DNA of 64,000 nucleotides from Clostridium sp. (GTDB lineage: Bacteria; Bacteroidota; Bacteroidia; Bacteroidales; Bacteroidaceae). The DNA is taken from contig JAMPGY010000015.1 in NCBI GenBank assembly GCA_023663705.1, positions 1-64,000 on the forward strand. Direction: 5' to 3'. The notes beneath the pieces were generated by a model. That model saw only the letters and a list, made by a program, of their open reading frames with translations. It searched no databases and was not told where the DNA came from. Positions 35,691 to 44,341 of this stretch are shown here, piece after piece (positions within the stretch are counted from its first letter, which is position 1; the number at the start of each line of letters is the position of its first letter). The position numbers and the translations under genes were made by a program.

Positions 35691-36206
35691 TTAGACGGAT
35701 GTTTTGCGGAACATGTTGTTTCTTAGTTTCTCCATGCCATATCGGAAGCGTGATTTCACCGTGGGTAGCGGTGTGTGGAGCAGTGTGCTGATTTCTGAAA
35801 AACTTTTCTCTCCATAAAAACGCAGGCGGATGACTTCGGCCTGTTCCGGTGGCAGAGTGGACAATAGGTGCTGTATGTACAACAGTTCCTGTTCACGGTC
35901 GGGTGGAGTTTCGTCGCAGAGATGTATCCACTGTTCGGCCGGTTGCGTGTGGGGCGGATACCGGCGCAGTCGATCGGTGCATAGATTGTGTAGGCTTCGG
36001 TACAGGTAGCCCACGATGTTTTTCGGTTGTTCTCCGGAAGAGCGGTTGTGAAGTTGTATGAACAGGTCCTGTACGGCATCCTCCGCATCTTCCCGGTTGC
36101 CCAGCATACTACAGGCGTAGCGCAATAGTTTTGTATGTTCCCGGACGATTACTTTCGAAAGTCGGAGTTCGTTTGTTTTTCTTCGTATTAGCGAGAATAT
36201 AGTCAT
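35691..36206 (-). CDS. ECF-type RNA polymerase sigma factor
   Basis: 171 residues. Region 2: HTKLLRYACSMLGNREDAEDAVQDLFIQLH with the typical DAEDAVQD core recognition helix. Region 4: LPPEQAEVIRLRFYGEKSFSEISTLL followed by the HTH helix TVKSRFRYGMEKLR. It directs polymerase to its own regulon; the adjacent zinc-type protein is its probable anti-sigma factor. An earlier Met (residue 1) versus later starts cannot be decided. Confidence 0.9.
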   Translation of the reverse strand: MTIFSLIRRKTNELRLSKVIVREHTKLLRYACSMLGNREDAEDAVQDLFIQLHNRSSGEQPKNIVGYLYRSLHNLCTDRLRRYPPHTQPAEQWIHLCDETPPDREQELLYIQHLLSTLPPEQAEVIRLRFYGEKSFSEISTLLHTPLPTVKSRFRYGMEKLRNNMFRKTSV

Positions 36207-36302
36207 GGTGTCGCTGATGTTTTTAGAGTACTTTCATGGATAAGACGGGAAATCGGCCGGAAAGATTTAAAATAACCGTTTTTTTCATTCTTCGTACACG
36301 CA

Positions 36303-36351
36303 TAAAAACAAAAAGGAGAATGTGCCTGTGATAGCAGAGACACATTCTCCT
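36303..36351 (-). terminator. nifJ terminator
   Basis: AGGAGAATGTG (36314-36324) pairs perfectly with CACATTCTCCT (36341-36351); on the minus strand the stem is followed by TTTTTGTTTTTATG. Strong intrinsic terminator 27 nt after the nifJ stop. Confidence 0.87.
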
Positions 36352-36378
36352 GAATTTAATATAAAGGTCGGACGGCGA

Positions 36379-39300
36379 TTACTCGCTCCAGTCCATCTTG
36401 GTCATGCGCACGTAGCTCTGATAACGCTTCTTGGCCATGTCCTCGCAAGCTTTGAACAGGTCGGCAGCCTCGGTGGGATACTGCTTCATGACGGATGCAA
36501 AGCGTACTTCGCCCTTCAGATAATCCTGGAAGCCTTCCCAGTTGGGCTCCTTGGAGTCGAGACTGAACGGGTTCTTGCCTTCTTCCTCCAGTGCGGGGTT
36601 GAAGCGCCACAGGTGCCAGTAACCGCAGGCAACGGCTGCGCTTTCCTCGGCCTGGCTCTTGCCCATGCCCTTCTTCAGGCCATGGTTGATACAGGGAGCG
36701 TAGGCGATGATGATGGACGGTCCGGGATAAGCCTCGGCCTCGCGGATGGCCTTGAGGCACTGTGCCTGGTCGGCGCCCATGGCAATCTGTGCCACGTAGA
36801 CGTAACCGTAGGTGGTGGCGATCATACCCAGATCTTTCTTGCGTACGCGCTTACCCGAAGCGGCGAACTTGGCGATGGCGCCAAGCGGTGTGGCCTTTGA
36901 AGACTGGCCGCCGGTGTTGGAGTAAACCTCCGTGTCAAGCACGAGGATGTTCACGTCCTCACCGGAAGCGATCACGTGGTCGAGACCGCCGTAGCCGATA
37001 TCGTAGGACGCACCGTCGCCACCGATAATCCACTGCGAACGCTTTACGAGGTAGTGAGCCAGTTCCTTCAGCTTGGCACATGTGGGGCAGCCCTTCTCAG
37101 CGCAAGCCTCAATCATCGGTACCAACTTGGCTGCTGCAGCCTTGCTGGCATCGGCGTCGTTCTTGCCGTCGATCCATTCCTGAGCGGCAGTTTTGAATTC
37201 GGCGGGAGTCTCCTCGGATGCGATAACATCGTTGAGCAGAGCCTCGATGCGTGTGCGCATTTTCTTGTTGGCCAGAACCATACCCAGACCGAACTCGCAG
37301 AAGTCCTCAAACAGGGAGTTTGCCCATGCGGGACCCTGACCCTTCTCGTTGGTCGTGTAGGGGGTAGAGGGAATGGAACCGGAGTAGATGGAAGAACAGC
37401 CGGTGGCGTTGGCGATAATCTCGCGGTCGCCGAACAGCTGGCTGATCAGCTTCACATACGGAGTCTCGCCGCAACCGGAGCATGCACCGGAGAACTCGAA
37501 CAGCGGAGTGGCGAACTGAGAGTTCTTCACGTTGCTCTTGATGTCCACTAAGTCCTGCTTACTCTTTACGTTCTTCGTGCAGTAGTCCCAGTTGGCAGCC
37601 TCGGGCAGTTCGCCTTCCAGCGGCACCATGGTGAGAGCCTTGCCCAGCTTCGGGTTGCCCGGACAAACATCGGCACAGTTGCCGCAGCCCAAGCAGTCCA
37701 TCACGCTCACCTGGATGCGGAAGTTCATGCCCTTCATGGCGGCCGGAGCCTTCATCTCGATGGCCGGAGCGCTGAAGCCCTTCATTTCTTCGGCGTCGAG
37801 CACGAACGGACGGATGGCAGCGTGGGGACAAACGTAGGCACACTTGTTACACTGGATACAGTTGTCGGGGTTCCACGTGGGAACGAACGGAGCCACACCG
37901 CGCTTCTCGTAGGCGGCGCAACCTTGCGGCCATGTGCCGTCTTCGATACCTTTGAACGCGGAAACTTTCAGCAGGTTGCCGTCCTGGGCGTTGATGGGGC
38001 GAACCACTTCATTGATGAAGGCGGGGTCGTTGTTCTCCTGGGGCGCGTCTGCCTCGAGAGAAGCCCATGCCGCATCAACGGTCAGTTCCTGATATTCACC
38101 GCCGCGATCCACGGCAGCATAGTTCTTGTCTACCACGTCCTGACCCTTCTTGCCGTAGGATTTCACGATAAACTTCTTCATCTGCTCTACAGCCAGTTCT
38201 ACGGGGATAACGCCTGTGATGCGGAAGAAGGCCGACTGCAGGATGGTATTGGTGCGGTTGCCCAGTCCTATTTCCTGTGCGATCTTGGTGGCGTTGATAT
38301 AGTAAACCTTGATGTTGTTCTTAGCGAAGTAAGCCTTCACCTTGTTGGGCAGGTTCTTGGCAAGTTCCTCACCTTCCCAGATGGTGTTGAGCAGGAAGGT
38401 TCCGTTCTTCTTCAAGCCACGTGTCACATCATACATGTGCAGGTAGGCCTGAACGTGGCAAGCCACGAAGTTGGGAGTGTTCACCAAATAGGTAGAGCGG
38501 ATGGGGCTGTCGCCGAAACGCAAGTGAGAGCAGGTGAATCCGCCCGACTTTTTGGAGTCGTAGGAGAAGTAGGCCTGGCAGTGCTTGTTGGTGTTGTCAC
38601 CGATGATCTTCACGGAGTTCTTGTTGGCTCCCACAGTACCGTCGGCTCCCAGACCGTAGAATTTGGCTTCGAACATGCCTTCGCCGCCCACTGAGATCTC
38701 TTCCTTCTTGGGCAGTGAAGTGAAGGTCACATCGTCTTCGATGCCCAGTGTGAACTGGTTTTTGGGTTCGGCCATGGCCAGGTTTTCATACACGGCCAGG
38801 ATTTGAGCCGGCGTAGTGTCGTTTGAACCTAATCCGTAGCGTCCACCCACGATGACGGGAGCATTCTCCTTATTGTAGAAGCACTCCTTCACATCGAGAT
38901 ATAACGGTTCACCGTTGGCGCCCGGTTCTTTCGTGCGGTCGAGCACGGCAATCTTCTTGGCTGTGGCCGGAACGGCTGCCAGGAAATGCTTGGCCGAGAA
39001 CGGACGGTAGAGGTGTACGGCCACCAGACCCACCTTCTCACCCTGTGCGGTGAGGTGGTCGATAGTCTCGCGGATGGCTTCCGTCACAGAGCCCATGGCG
39101 ATGATGACGCGGTCGGCATCTTCGGCGCCGTAGTAAGAGAACAAACCGTATTTGCGGCCTGTGATTTCAGATATTTTCTCCATGTATTCCTCCACCACAG
39201 CCGGAACAGCCTCGTAGTAGCTGTTGCAGGATTCGCGGTGAGTGAAGAATGTGTCGGGATTTTCGGCCATACCGCGTGCCACCGGATGTTCGGGGCTGAG

Positions 39301-39927
39301 GGCACGGCTGCGGAATTCCTTCAGAGCTTCCTGGTCTACCAGCGGAGCCAGGTCGTCGTTCTCCAACATTTCAATCTTCTGGATTTCATGAGAGGTGCGG
39401 AATCCGTCGAAAAAGTTCAGGAAGGGCACGCGGCTCTTGATGGTGGACAGGTGGGCCACACCGGCCAGATCCATTACTTCCTGCACGGAGCCTTCGGCCA
39501 ACATGGCGAAGCCCGTCTGACGGCAAGACATCACGTCCTGATGGTCGCCGAAGATACACAAAGAATGGGAAGCCAATGTGCGGGCCGATACGTGGAACAC
39601 GCACGGGAGCAGTTCGCCGGCAATCTTGTACATGTTGGGGATCATCAGCAGCAAGCCCTGTGATGCGGTGTAGGTGGTCGTCAGCGCACCGGCCTGCAAC
39701 GAACCGTGCACGGCACCGGCGGCACCGCCTTCTGACTGCATTTCCTGTACCAGCACGGTCTCGCCGAAGATGTTCTTACGACCCTGTGCGGCCCATTCGT
39801 CCACATACTCCGCCATGGTGGAGGAGGGGGTGATGGGGTAGATGGCAGCCACTTCGGAGAACATATACGAGATATGTGCTGCGGCCTGGTTACCATCACA
39901 CGTGATAAATTTTTTTTCTTTTGCCAT
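36379..39927 (-). CDS. nifJ: pyruvate:ferredoxin (flavodoxin) oxidoreductase, single-chain
   Basis: 1182 residues, full-length PFOR. It converts pyruvate and CoA to acetyl-CoA, CO2 and reduced ferredoxin, the central anaerobic pyruvate step. Seen: N-terminal domain (YPITPSSTMAEYVDEWAA), two 4Fe-4S motifs NCIQCNKCAYVCP and DCLGCGNCADVCP, the proximal-cluster cysteines (SGACSGCGETPY) and the C-terminal ThDP block GDGASYDIGYGGLDH. This enzyme activates metronidazole in anaerobes. Monocistronic by spacing and terminator. Confidence 0.97.
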   Translation of the reverse strand: MAKEKKFITCDGNQAAAHISYMFSEVAAIYPITPSSTMAEYVDEWAAQGRKNIFGETVLVQEMQSEGGAAGAVHGSLQAGALTTTYTASQGLLLMIPNMYKIAGELLPCVFHVSARTLASHSLCIFGDHQDVMSCRQTGFAMLAEGSVQEVMDLAGVAHLSTIKSRVPFLNFFDGFRTSHEIQKIEMLENDDLAPLVDQEALKEFRSRALSPEHPVARGMAENPDTFFTHRESCNSYYEAVPAVVEEYMEKISEITGRKYGLFSYYGAEDADRVIIAMGSVTEAIRETIDHLTAQGEKVGLVAVHLYRPFSAKHFLAAVPATAKKIAVLDRTKEPGANGEPLYLDVKECFYNKENAPVIVGGRYGLGSNDTTPAQILAVYENLAMAEPKNQFTLGIEDDVTFTSLPKKEEISVGGEGMFEAKFYGLGADGTVGANKNSVKIIGDNTNKHCQAYFSYDSKKSGGFTCSHLRFGDSPIRSTYLVNTPNFVACHVQAYLHMYDVTRGLKKNGTFLLNTIWEGEELAKNLPNKVKAYFAKNNIKVYYINATKIAQEIGLGNRTNTILQSAFFRITGVIPVELAVEQMKKFIVKSYGKKGQDVVDKNYAAVDRGGEYQELTVDAAWASLEADAPQENNDPAFINEVVRPINAQDGNLLKVSAFKGIEDGTWPQGCAAYEKRGVAPFVPTWNPDNCIQCNKCAYVCPHAAIRPFVLDAEEMKGFSAPAIEMKAPAAMKGMNFRIQVSVMDCLGCGNCADVCPGNPKLGKALTMVPLEGELPEAANWDYCTKNVKSKQDLVDIKSNVKNSQFATPLFEFSGACSGCGETPYVKLISQLFGDREIIANATGCSSIYSGSIPSTPYTTNEKGQGPAWANSLFEDFCEFGLGMVLANKKMRTRIEALLNDVIASEETPAEFKTAAQEWIDGKNDADASKAAAAKLVPMIEACAEKGCPTCAKLKELAHYLVKRSQWIIGGDGASYDIGYGGLDHVIASGEDVNILVLDTEVYSNTGGQSSKATPLGAIAKFAASGKRVRKKDLGMIATTYGYVYVAQIAMGADQAQCLKAIREAEAYPGPSIIIAYAPCINHGLKKGMGKSQAEESAAVACGYWHLWRFNPALEEEGKNPFSLDSKEPNWEGFQDYLKGEVRFASVMKQYPTEAADLFKACEDMAKKRYQSYVRMTKMDWSE

Positions 39928-39968
39928 AATAAATGATAAATATTACGATAATAAACCAATATGTTTGT

Positions 39969-41147
39969 TTAATAGAGGAAGCCGAACAGCCAGAGCGGTA
40001 TCTGGTTGTCCCGTCCTTTTTCTATGTTGTGTCGTGCGTAGATGGTTTCTGCATTTCTTTTCTTCACCTCGTCGGGGCTGATGCGGAACTTGCGGTTGCC
40101 GTCGATGATGAAGGAACATCCCTTGTCCCCACGGTTCACTTTGTGGTCTTTCCAGAGGGCGTTCTGGAAGAATGTTTCCAGTATGTCCTGCGGTTCCAGC
40201 CGGTTGGGGTAGATGGCATACATCAGGTTGGTGTTGTGCATCATGACTTTGGCCGGTTTCTTGGGAAAGGCCTCTCCCACGGGGTAAATCATATTGATGA
40301 GGCGGGCGTCCTCCAGATATTTCAGATAGTTCATCACGGTGGCCCGCGAGGTCTGTATCTCGGTAGCCAGTTGGCTCACGTTGGGCGCGCCGGGGCGTTC
40401 GATGGCCAGCAGGTAGAGTAGCTTCTTCAGACGGGCCAGATATTTCAGTTCAATCTGCTTGATGAGCAGAATGTCCACTTCAAGCATCATGTTCATGGTC
40501 TTCAGCAGATTCTCCGAGAAATTGCGCTTCTCCAGAAAGAACGGGTAAAAGCCATGGTGGATATAGTGCTGTATGTGCTCCATCGGACTCACCTTGGGCA
40601 GGATGGAACGCACGATTTGTTCGTGATTGTCCAGTATTTCCTCCAGCGTATAGGCCGGGAAGTTATTGCCGGTCTGCAGGTTCAGGTATTCACGGAAGGA
40701 GAATCCCCGCAGGTTGTACGACTTGACGAGACCGTTCAGTTCGGGGTTTTCCTCTTTCAGTCGCATGACCGATGAGCCGGTGAAAACTATTTTCAGGTCG
40801 GGATAGAGGTCGTGGCATTTGCGCAGTTCCGAACTCCAGTCCGGTTGTTTGAACACCTGGTCAATAAGTAGCACTTTGCCGCCCGATGCTTGGAACTCAC
40901 CGGCAAACTCGGCTATGCCCTTTCCCTGAAAATAGAAATTATTCATGTTGATGTACAGACACTTCCGATCCGATACGCCAAAGTGCTCCTTGGCGTATTG
41001 CAACAGGAATGTGGTCTTGCCCACGCCCCGTGTGCCTTTGATTCCGATAAGCCTGTCATTCCAGTCGATTTCATCCATAAGCGCCCTTCTTACGGGCGAT
41101 TGGGTGTGCTCCACCAGGTAGGCATGTGTTCTGAAAAATGCTTCCAT
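39969..41147 (-). CDS. ATPase of the DUF4143 type with atypical Walker B
   Basis: 392 residues from ATG 41145-41147; an upstream in-frame start would run into the promoter. P-loop GTRGVGKTTFLLQ (about 37-49), then LLIDQVFKQPDW where relatives have a DE pair in Walker B: the catalytic Glu is Gln here. FTGSSVMRL (sensor) and a winged-helix-like C-terminal part (ATEIQTSRATVMNYLKYLED) follow. Such Bacteroidales ATPases are usually solitary and of unknown function. It has its own -7 box 22 nt upstream. The E-to-Q change could slow ATP hydrolysis and favour a bound, switched-on state. Confidence 0.78.
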   Translation of the reverse strand: MEAFFRTHAYLVEHTQSPVRRALMDEIDWNDRLIGIKGTRGVGKTTFLLQYAKEHFGVSDRKCLYINMNNFYFQGKGIAEFAGEFQASGGKVLLIDQVFKQPDWSSELRKCHDLYPDLKIVFTGSSVMRLKEENPELNGLVKSYNLRGFSFREYLNLQTGNNFPAYTLEEILDNHEQIVRSILPKVSPMEHIQHYIHHGFYPFFLEKRNFSENLLKTMNMMLEVDILLIKQIELKYLARLKKLLYLLAIERPGAPNVSQLATEIQTSRATVMNYLKYLEDARLINMIYPVGEAFPKKPAKVMMHNTNLMYAIYPNRLEPQDILETFFQNALWKDHKVNRGDKGCSFIIDGNRKFRISPDEVKKRNAETIYARHNIEKGRDNQIPLWLFGFLY

Positions 41148-41168
41148 CTTTCGGTTGTCTATACGTGT

Positions 41169-41177
41169 GCAAAGATA
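41169..41177 (-). promoter_or_regulatory. -7 box of the DUF4143-type ATPase
   Basis: Minus-strand TATCTTTGC, perfect consensus, 22 nt before the ATG at 41147, implying a very short 5' leader. Confidence 0.6.
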
Positions 41178-41284
41178 ATGGAAATGCTTTGGTTTGCAAA
41201 GTAGAGTTGGCAAAAAATAGCTAAAATAAGGCTAATTAATCTCCTGCATAACGGAAGTCTTATGGACTGACAGACGTTTTTTTG

Positions 41285-41293
41285 TACTTTTGC
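41285..41293 (+). promoter_or_regulatory. -7 box immediately before a start codon
   Basis: Plus-strand TACTTTTGC ends only 3 nt before the ATG at 41297. With the usual distance from this box to the transcription start the mRNA would be leaderless or begin within a few nt of the ATG. Confidence 0.5.
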
Positions 41294-41296
41294 TTT

Positions 41297-42502
41297 ATGA
41301 ATCTGTATCTTTTCAATCCGGAGAACGACTTGGCGCTGGCCAACAACGATCCGCATTTCATACCTCCCCGTTCGGCGCGTCGGATGGCAGCCGACTTGTG
41401 TATGCTTCCGGTCTGGTGGATGAATGACAGGGACGTTTTGCCCGGAGACGTGGCGGATCGGGACGCGGCTGTGCGACTGTGGACGGAGTCGCAGGGGCAG
41501 TGCGCCCGTCCGCGGTGGATGGATACAATGCTTGCGGAGCGGACGGTCAAGGTGTGTCCATGGGGGTGGAGTCCTTTGCTGCTCACCCGCTTGCGCAGTC
41601 TCGGGTTGTCCGGAGATGTACTTCCTTCCGCACAATGGATGGCGGTCTACCGGCAATCGGCCGGTCGACAGTTGGCATCCTTGTGGCTCAATGCATTTCG
41701 GGCGGCGTGTGGTGGAGATGAGGCTTTTGCTTCGGCGGGTTTTTGCGGTGAATCCGTGGTTTGTACCGACGAGGCCGGCATCATCCGTAGCCTGTCCCTA
41801 TGGCCGGACACGATGCTCAAGGCGCCCTGGTCCGGCAGTGGCAAAGGGCTGCGCCTGGGGCGTGGCGGTTATGTGGCTCCCTTGACCGGCTGGTGCCGGC
41901 GTCTGCTGTCCACGCAAGGTGCCGTCATGGTGGAACCATTGTATGACAAGGTGGTCGACTTTGGGATGGAGTTTCGTTGCGACGGACGGGGGACAGTGTG
42001 CTACGAAGGCTTGTCGTTGTTTCACACCAACGGCCAGGGGGCTTATGCGGGAAACCGCCTGGCAGCGGAACGTGTGTTGATGAGTGAACTCACCCGCTAT
42101 GTCTCGTCCGAAACCCTTCTTCGGGCACGTGACTATCTGCTGGCCTGTCTGCGGCGGGATATCGCTCCCTTTTATGAAGGTTATTGCGGTGTGGACCTGA
42201 TGATTTGCAGACAGGACGGACGGCCTGTGGTTCACCCCTGTGTGGAGCTCAATCTGCGCATGACTATGGGCATGGTGTCCGTTCTGCTTTCGCGTCGGAT
42301 GGCGGAAGGGAGCGAAGGAATCTACAAGGTAGCTTACACTCCGGATGCTGATGCACTGCAGCAATGGCACACCCGCAGGCTGGCGGAGATGCCCCGTTGC
42401 TGCGGGGCAGGGCGGATCGTGTCCGGTTATTGGCCGCTCACTCCGGTCGTGCCCGGTACGGCCTATCACGCTTATATGGAGATCACTCCCCGTTCTATTT
42501 GA
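41297..42502 (+). CDS. conserved Bacteroidales protein of unknown function
   Basis: 401 residues starting MNLYLFNPENDLALANNDP, a start I recognise from conserved, uncharacterised Bacteroidales proteins; an earlier frame start at 41282 lies within the promoter. Features: PPRSARRMAADLCMLPVWW, a central KAPWSGSGKGLRLG stretch and an acidic EGYCGVDLMI strand with VELNLRMTMG, an order reminiscent of ATP-grasp enzymes (Lys in KAPWS, Glu/Asn metal ligands in ELN). An ATP-grasp ligase is a reasonable guess. The 3' end overlaps the convergent GHL10 gene by 8 nt. Confidence 0.7.
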   Translation: MNLYLFNPENDLALANNDPHFIPPRSARRMAADLCMLPVWWMNDRDVLPGDVADRDAAVRLWTESQGQCARPRWMDTMLAERTVKVCPWGWSPLLLTRLRSLGLSGDVLPSAQWMAVYRQSAGRQLASLWLNAFRAACGGDEAFASAGFCGESVVCTDEAGIIRSLSLWPDTMLKAPWSGSGKGLRLGRGGYVAPLTGWCRRLLSTQGAVMVEPLYDKVVDFGMEFRCDGRGTVCYEGLSLFHTNGQGAYAGNRLAAERVLMSELTRYVSSETLLRARDYLLACLRRDIAPFYEGYCGVDLMICRQDGRPVVHPCVELNLRMTMGMVSVLLSRRMAEGSEGIYKVAYTPDADALQQWHTRRLAEMPRCCGAGRIVSGYWPLTPVVPGTAYHAYMEITPRSI

Positions 42503-44210
42503 AGAAACTGCCGATGCGGCGGGAGATGCCTTTGGCTTCGAGCGTGCGCACCTCATAATAGCCGGCCTGCATGCCGCTGATGTCGATGGAAGCCGTGTAG
42601 GGCTGTGTGTGCAGAATGCGTCCTTGCCCGTCGGTGATCATTACGAATTCGGCCTCTCCGTCCGGCAGATTCAGCGTGCGTGCGTCGTGGTTCAGTCGGC
42701 ACGTGTTAGTCGGCGTGCAGGTTGGAACGGGCTGGTTGGCGGCTGGGCTTTCGTTGCCGAATCGGTCCATGGCTGTCACAGCAAAGTGAATGCCGTAGAG
42801 CATGGCATAGCGGGCGTTGTAGGCATAGCGATTGGCCCGTAGTCTGGAGGCAATCAGATTTTCAGGACGGGAGGTGTCCACCGGATAGGTGTGCGAGGCG
42901 TACACGTTGTAGAGCACGTCCGTGCCGCAGATATTGTCCGTGGATGTTTCCCAACTGAGTGTGCCCCGACATCCCGATACGGTGACAGTCAGACTTTCGG
43001 GGCGGGTGGGGGCGATACTGTCCAGCCAGGTGCAGGGCGGGGTGAGTGCGGGATGGGTGTAGAACAAGTCTCCCAGATAGTCATACAGTCCCTTCACGTT
43101 GTCGGTCAGGAAGCGCGAGCGGAAGTAAGCCTGTCCGCCCATGCCGATGGTGCGCGTGAAGTGTAGTTCCCGTTCGATGTCTTCCAACGGCCAGTTCTGT
43201 TCGCGCGGGTGTAGGAAATAGATGCCCAGACCGGGACAAACAGGGCGTCCGTTGCTGTTGTCCTGCCAGTTGTCGGCAAAGGGGAAAAAGTTGTCGCCCC
43301 TGAAATACATCATCGGGAACAGCATGTCGTGTATGCCCTCGCGGCACCATCCCTGCGCATCCTGAAACACAGCCTGACGGGCGTTCCATCCCCGTGAGGG
43401 ATAGCGGCTCAGGTCGTCAAACTTGCCCACGGGCGAACTGCTCACCTTTACCCAGGGTTTGACGGCTTTCACCGTCTCATATATCTTGCGTACGCAGCGG
43501 GTGATGTTCTCCCGTCGCCAGCTGCTTTTGTCCTTGCCTTTGCCGTATTTGCGGTAGGTGGTATTGTCGGCAAAGCGGTTGGCTCCTTCGGGATAACGTA
43601 TGTAGTCGAAATGTATGCCGTCTATGTCATACTTTTCTGTCACTTCCCGGCAGATTGAGGCCAGATAGTCGGCTGTGGCGGGTATGCCCGGATCGAGATA
43701 CCACATGTCGTTGTGTTTCCTGCACAGCGAGGGGTGCTTCTTCACCACCGACCGGCTGCCCATGCTCCTGACGGCGGTTGTCTTCATGCAGGGGATGGTC
43801 ACCATCCACGCATGCAGCTCCATACCGCGCTTGTGACACTCCTCAATGGCAAAAGCCAGCGGGTCGTAACCGGGACTCTTGTCCGGTGTGCCCGTGAGGC
43901 ACCCGTCCCACGGTTCTATGTCCGAAGGGTAGATGACCGAGCCGCGTATGCGGGTCTGCAACAGCACAGTGTTGATGCGGATGGCCTGCAGGCGGTCGAG
44001 CGTGCGGCACAGTTCCTCCTGCTGTTTTCTCCGTCCTTCTTCTGTGGTTGCCTTTGTCGTCGGCCAGTCCAGTCCGCTCAGTGTGGTGAGCCACACGGCC
44101 CGCACTTCGTGTTTCGGAGAGGATGTCTGGCTGTGGAGTGAAAGAGGAATGCTCCACAGGACAGCCAGTAGGATTGACATATATATATAATAAGGTGTAT
44201 GACGGTTCAT
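42495..44210 (-). CDS. GHL10 family (DUF187) glycoside hydrolase-like protein
   Basis: 571 residues from ATG 44208-44210. Signal peptide MNRHTPYYIYMSILLAVLWS... ending near Gln, then EVRAVWLTTLSGLDWP, INTVLLQTRIRGSVIYPSDIEPW, CHKRGMELHAWM and YDIDGIHFDYIRYP: the GHL10 TIM-barrel, related to alpha-amylase-like folds and thought to act on envelope glycans. A fibronectin-like C-terminal region (SIAPTRPESLTVTV) precedes a final beta segment resembling a sorting tail (YYEVRTLEAKGISRRIGSFFK end). Probably exported to the outer surface. Confidence 0.87.
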   Translation of the reverse strand: MNRHTPYYIYMSILLAVLWSIPLSLHSQTSSPKHEVRAVWLTTLSGLDWPTTKATTEEGRRKQQEELCRTLDRLQAIRINTVLLQTRIRGSVIYPSDIEPWDGCLTGTPDKSPGYDPLAFAIEECHKRGMELHAWMVTIPCMKTTAVRSMGSRSVVKKHPSLCRKHNDMWYLDPGIPATADYLASICREVTEKYDIDGIHFDYIRYPEGANRFADNTTYRKYGKGKDKSSWRRENITRCVRKIYETVKAVKPWVKVSSSPVGKFDDLSRYPSRGWNARQAVFQDAQGWCREGIHDMLFPMMYFRGDNFFPFADNWQDNSNGRPVCPGLGIYFLHPREQNWPLEDIERELHFTRTIGMGGQAYFRSRFLTDNVKGLYDYLGDLFYTHPALTPPCTWLDSIAPTRPESLTVTVSGCRGTLSWETSTDNICGTDVLYNVYASHTYPVDTSRPENLIASRLRANRYAYNARYAMLYGIHFAVTAMDRFGNESPAANQPVPTCTPTNTCRLNHDARTLNLPDGEAEFVMITDGQGRILHTQPYTASIDISGMQAGYYEVRTLEAKGISRRIGSFFK

Positions 44211-44239
44211 TTTTTGTCTGTTTATCCGAAGTGAAAGCA

Positions 44240-44247
44240 CAAAGTTA
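44240..44247 (-). promoter_or_regulatory. -7 box of GHL10 gene
   Basis: Minus-strand TAACTTTG, about 30 nt before the preferred ATG at 44210. Confidence 0.55.
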
Positions 44248-44310
44248 GAATAATTCACTGGTTTTAGGAAAGTTTTCGTGTGAAATGGTCGTGGATAATC
44301 TGTAATTTGT

Positions 44311-44318
44311 TACTTTTG
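44311..44318 (+). promoter_or_regulatory. -7 box of cstA-like gene
   Basis: Plus-strand TACTTTTG, 24 nt before the ATG at 44342. Confidence 0.5.
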
Positions 44319-44341
44319 TGTAATTATAATACAGACGTGGA

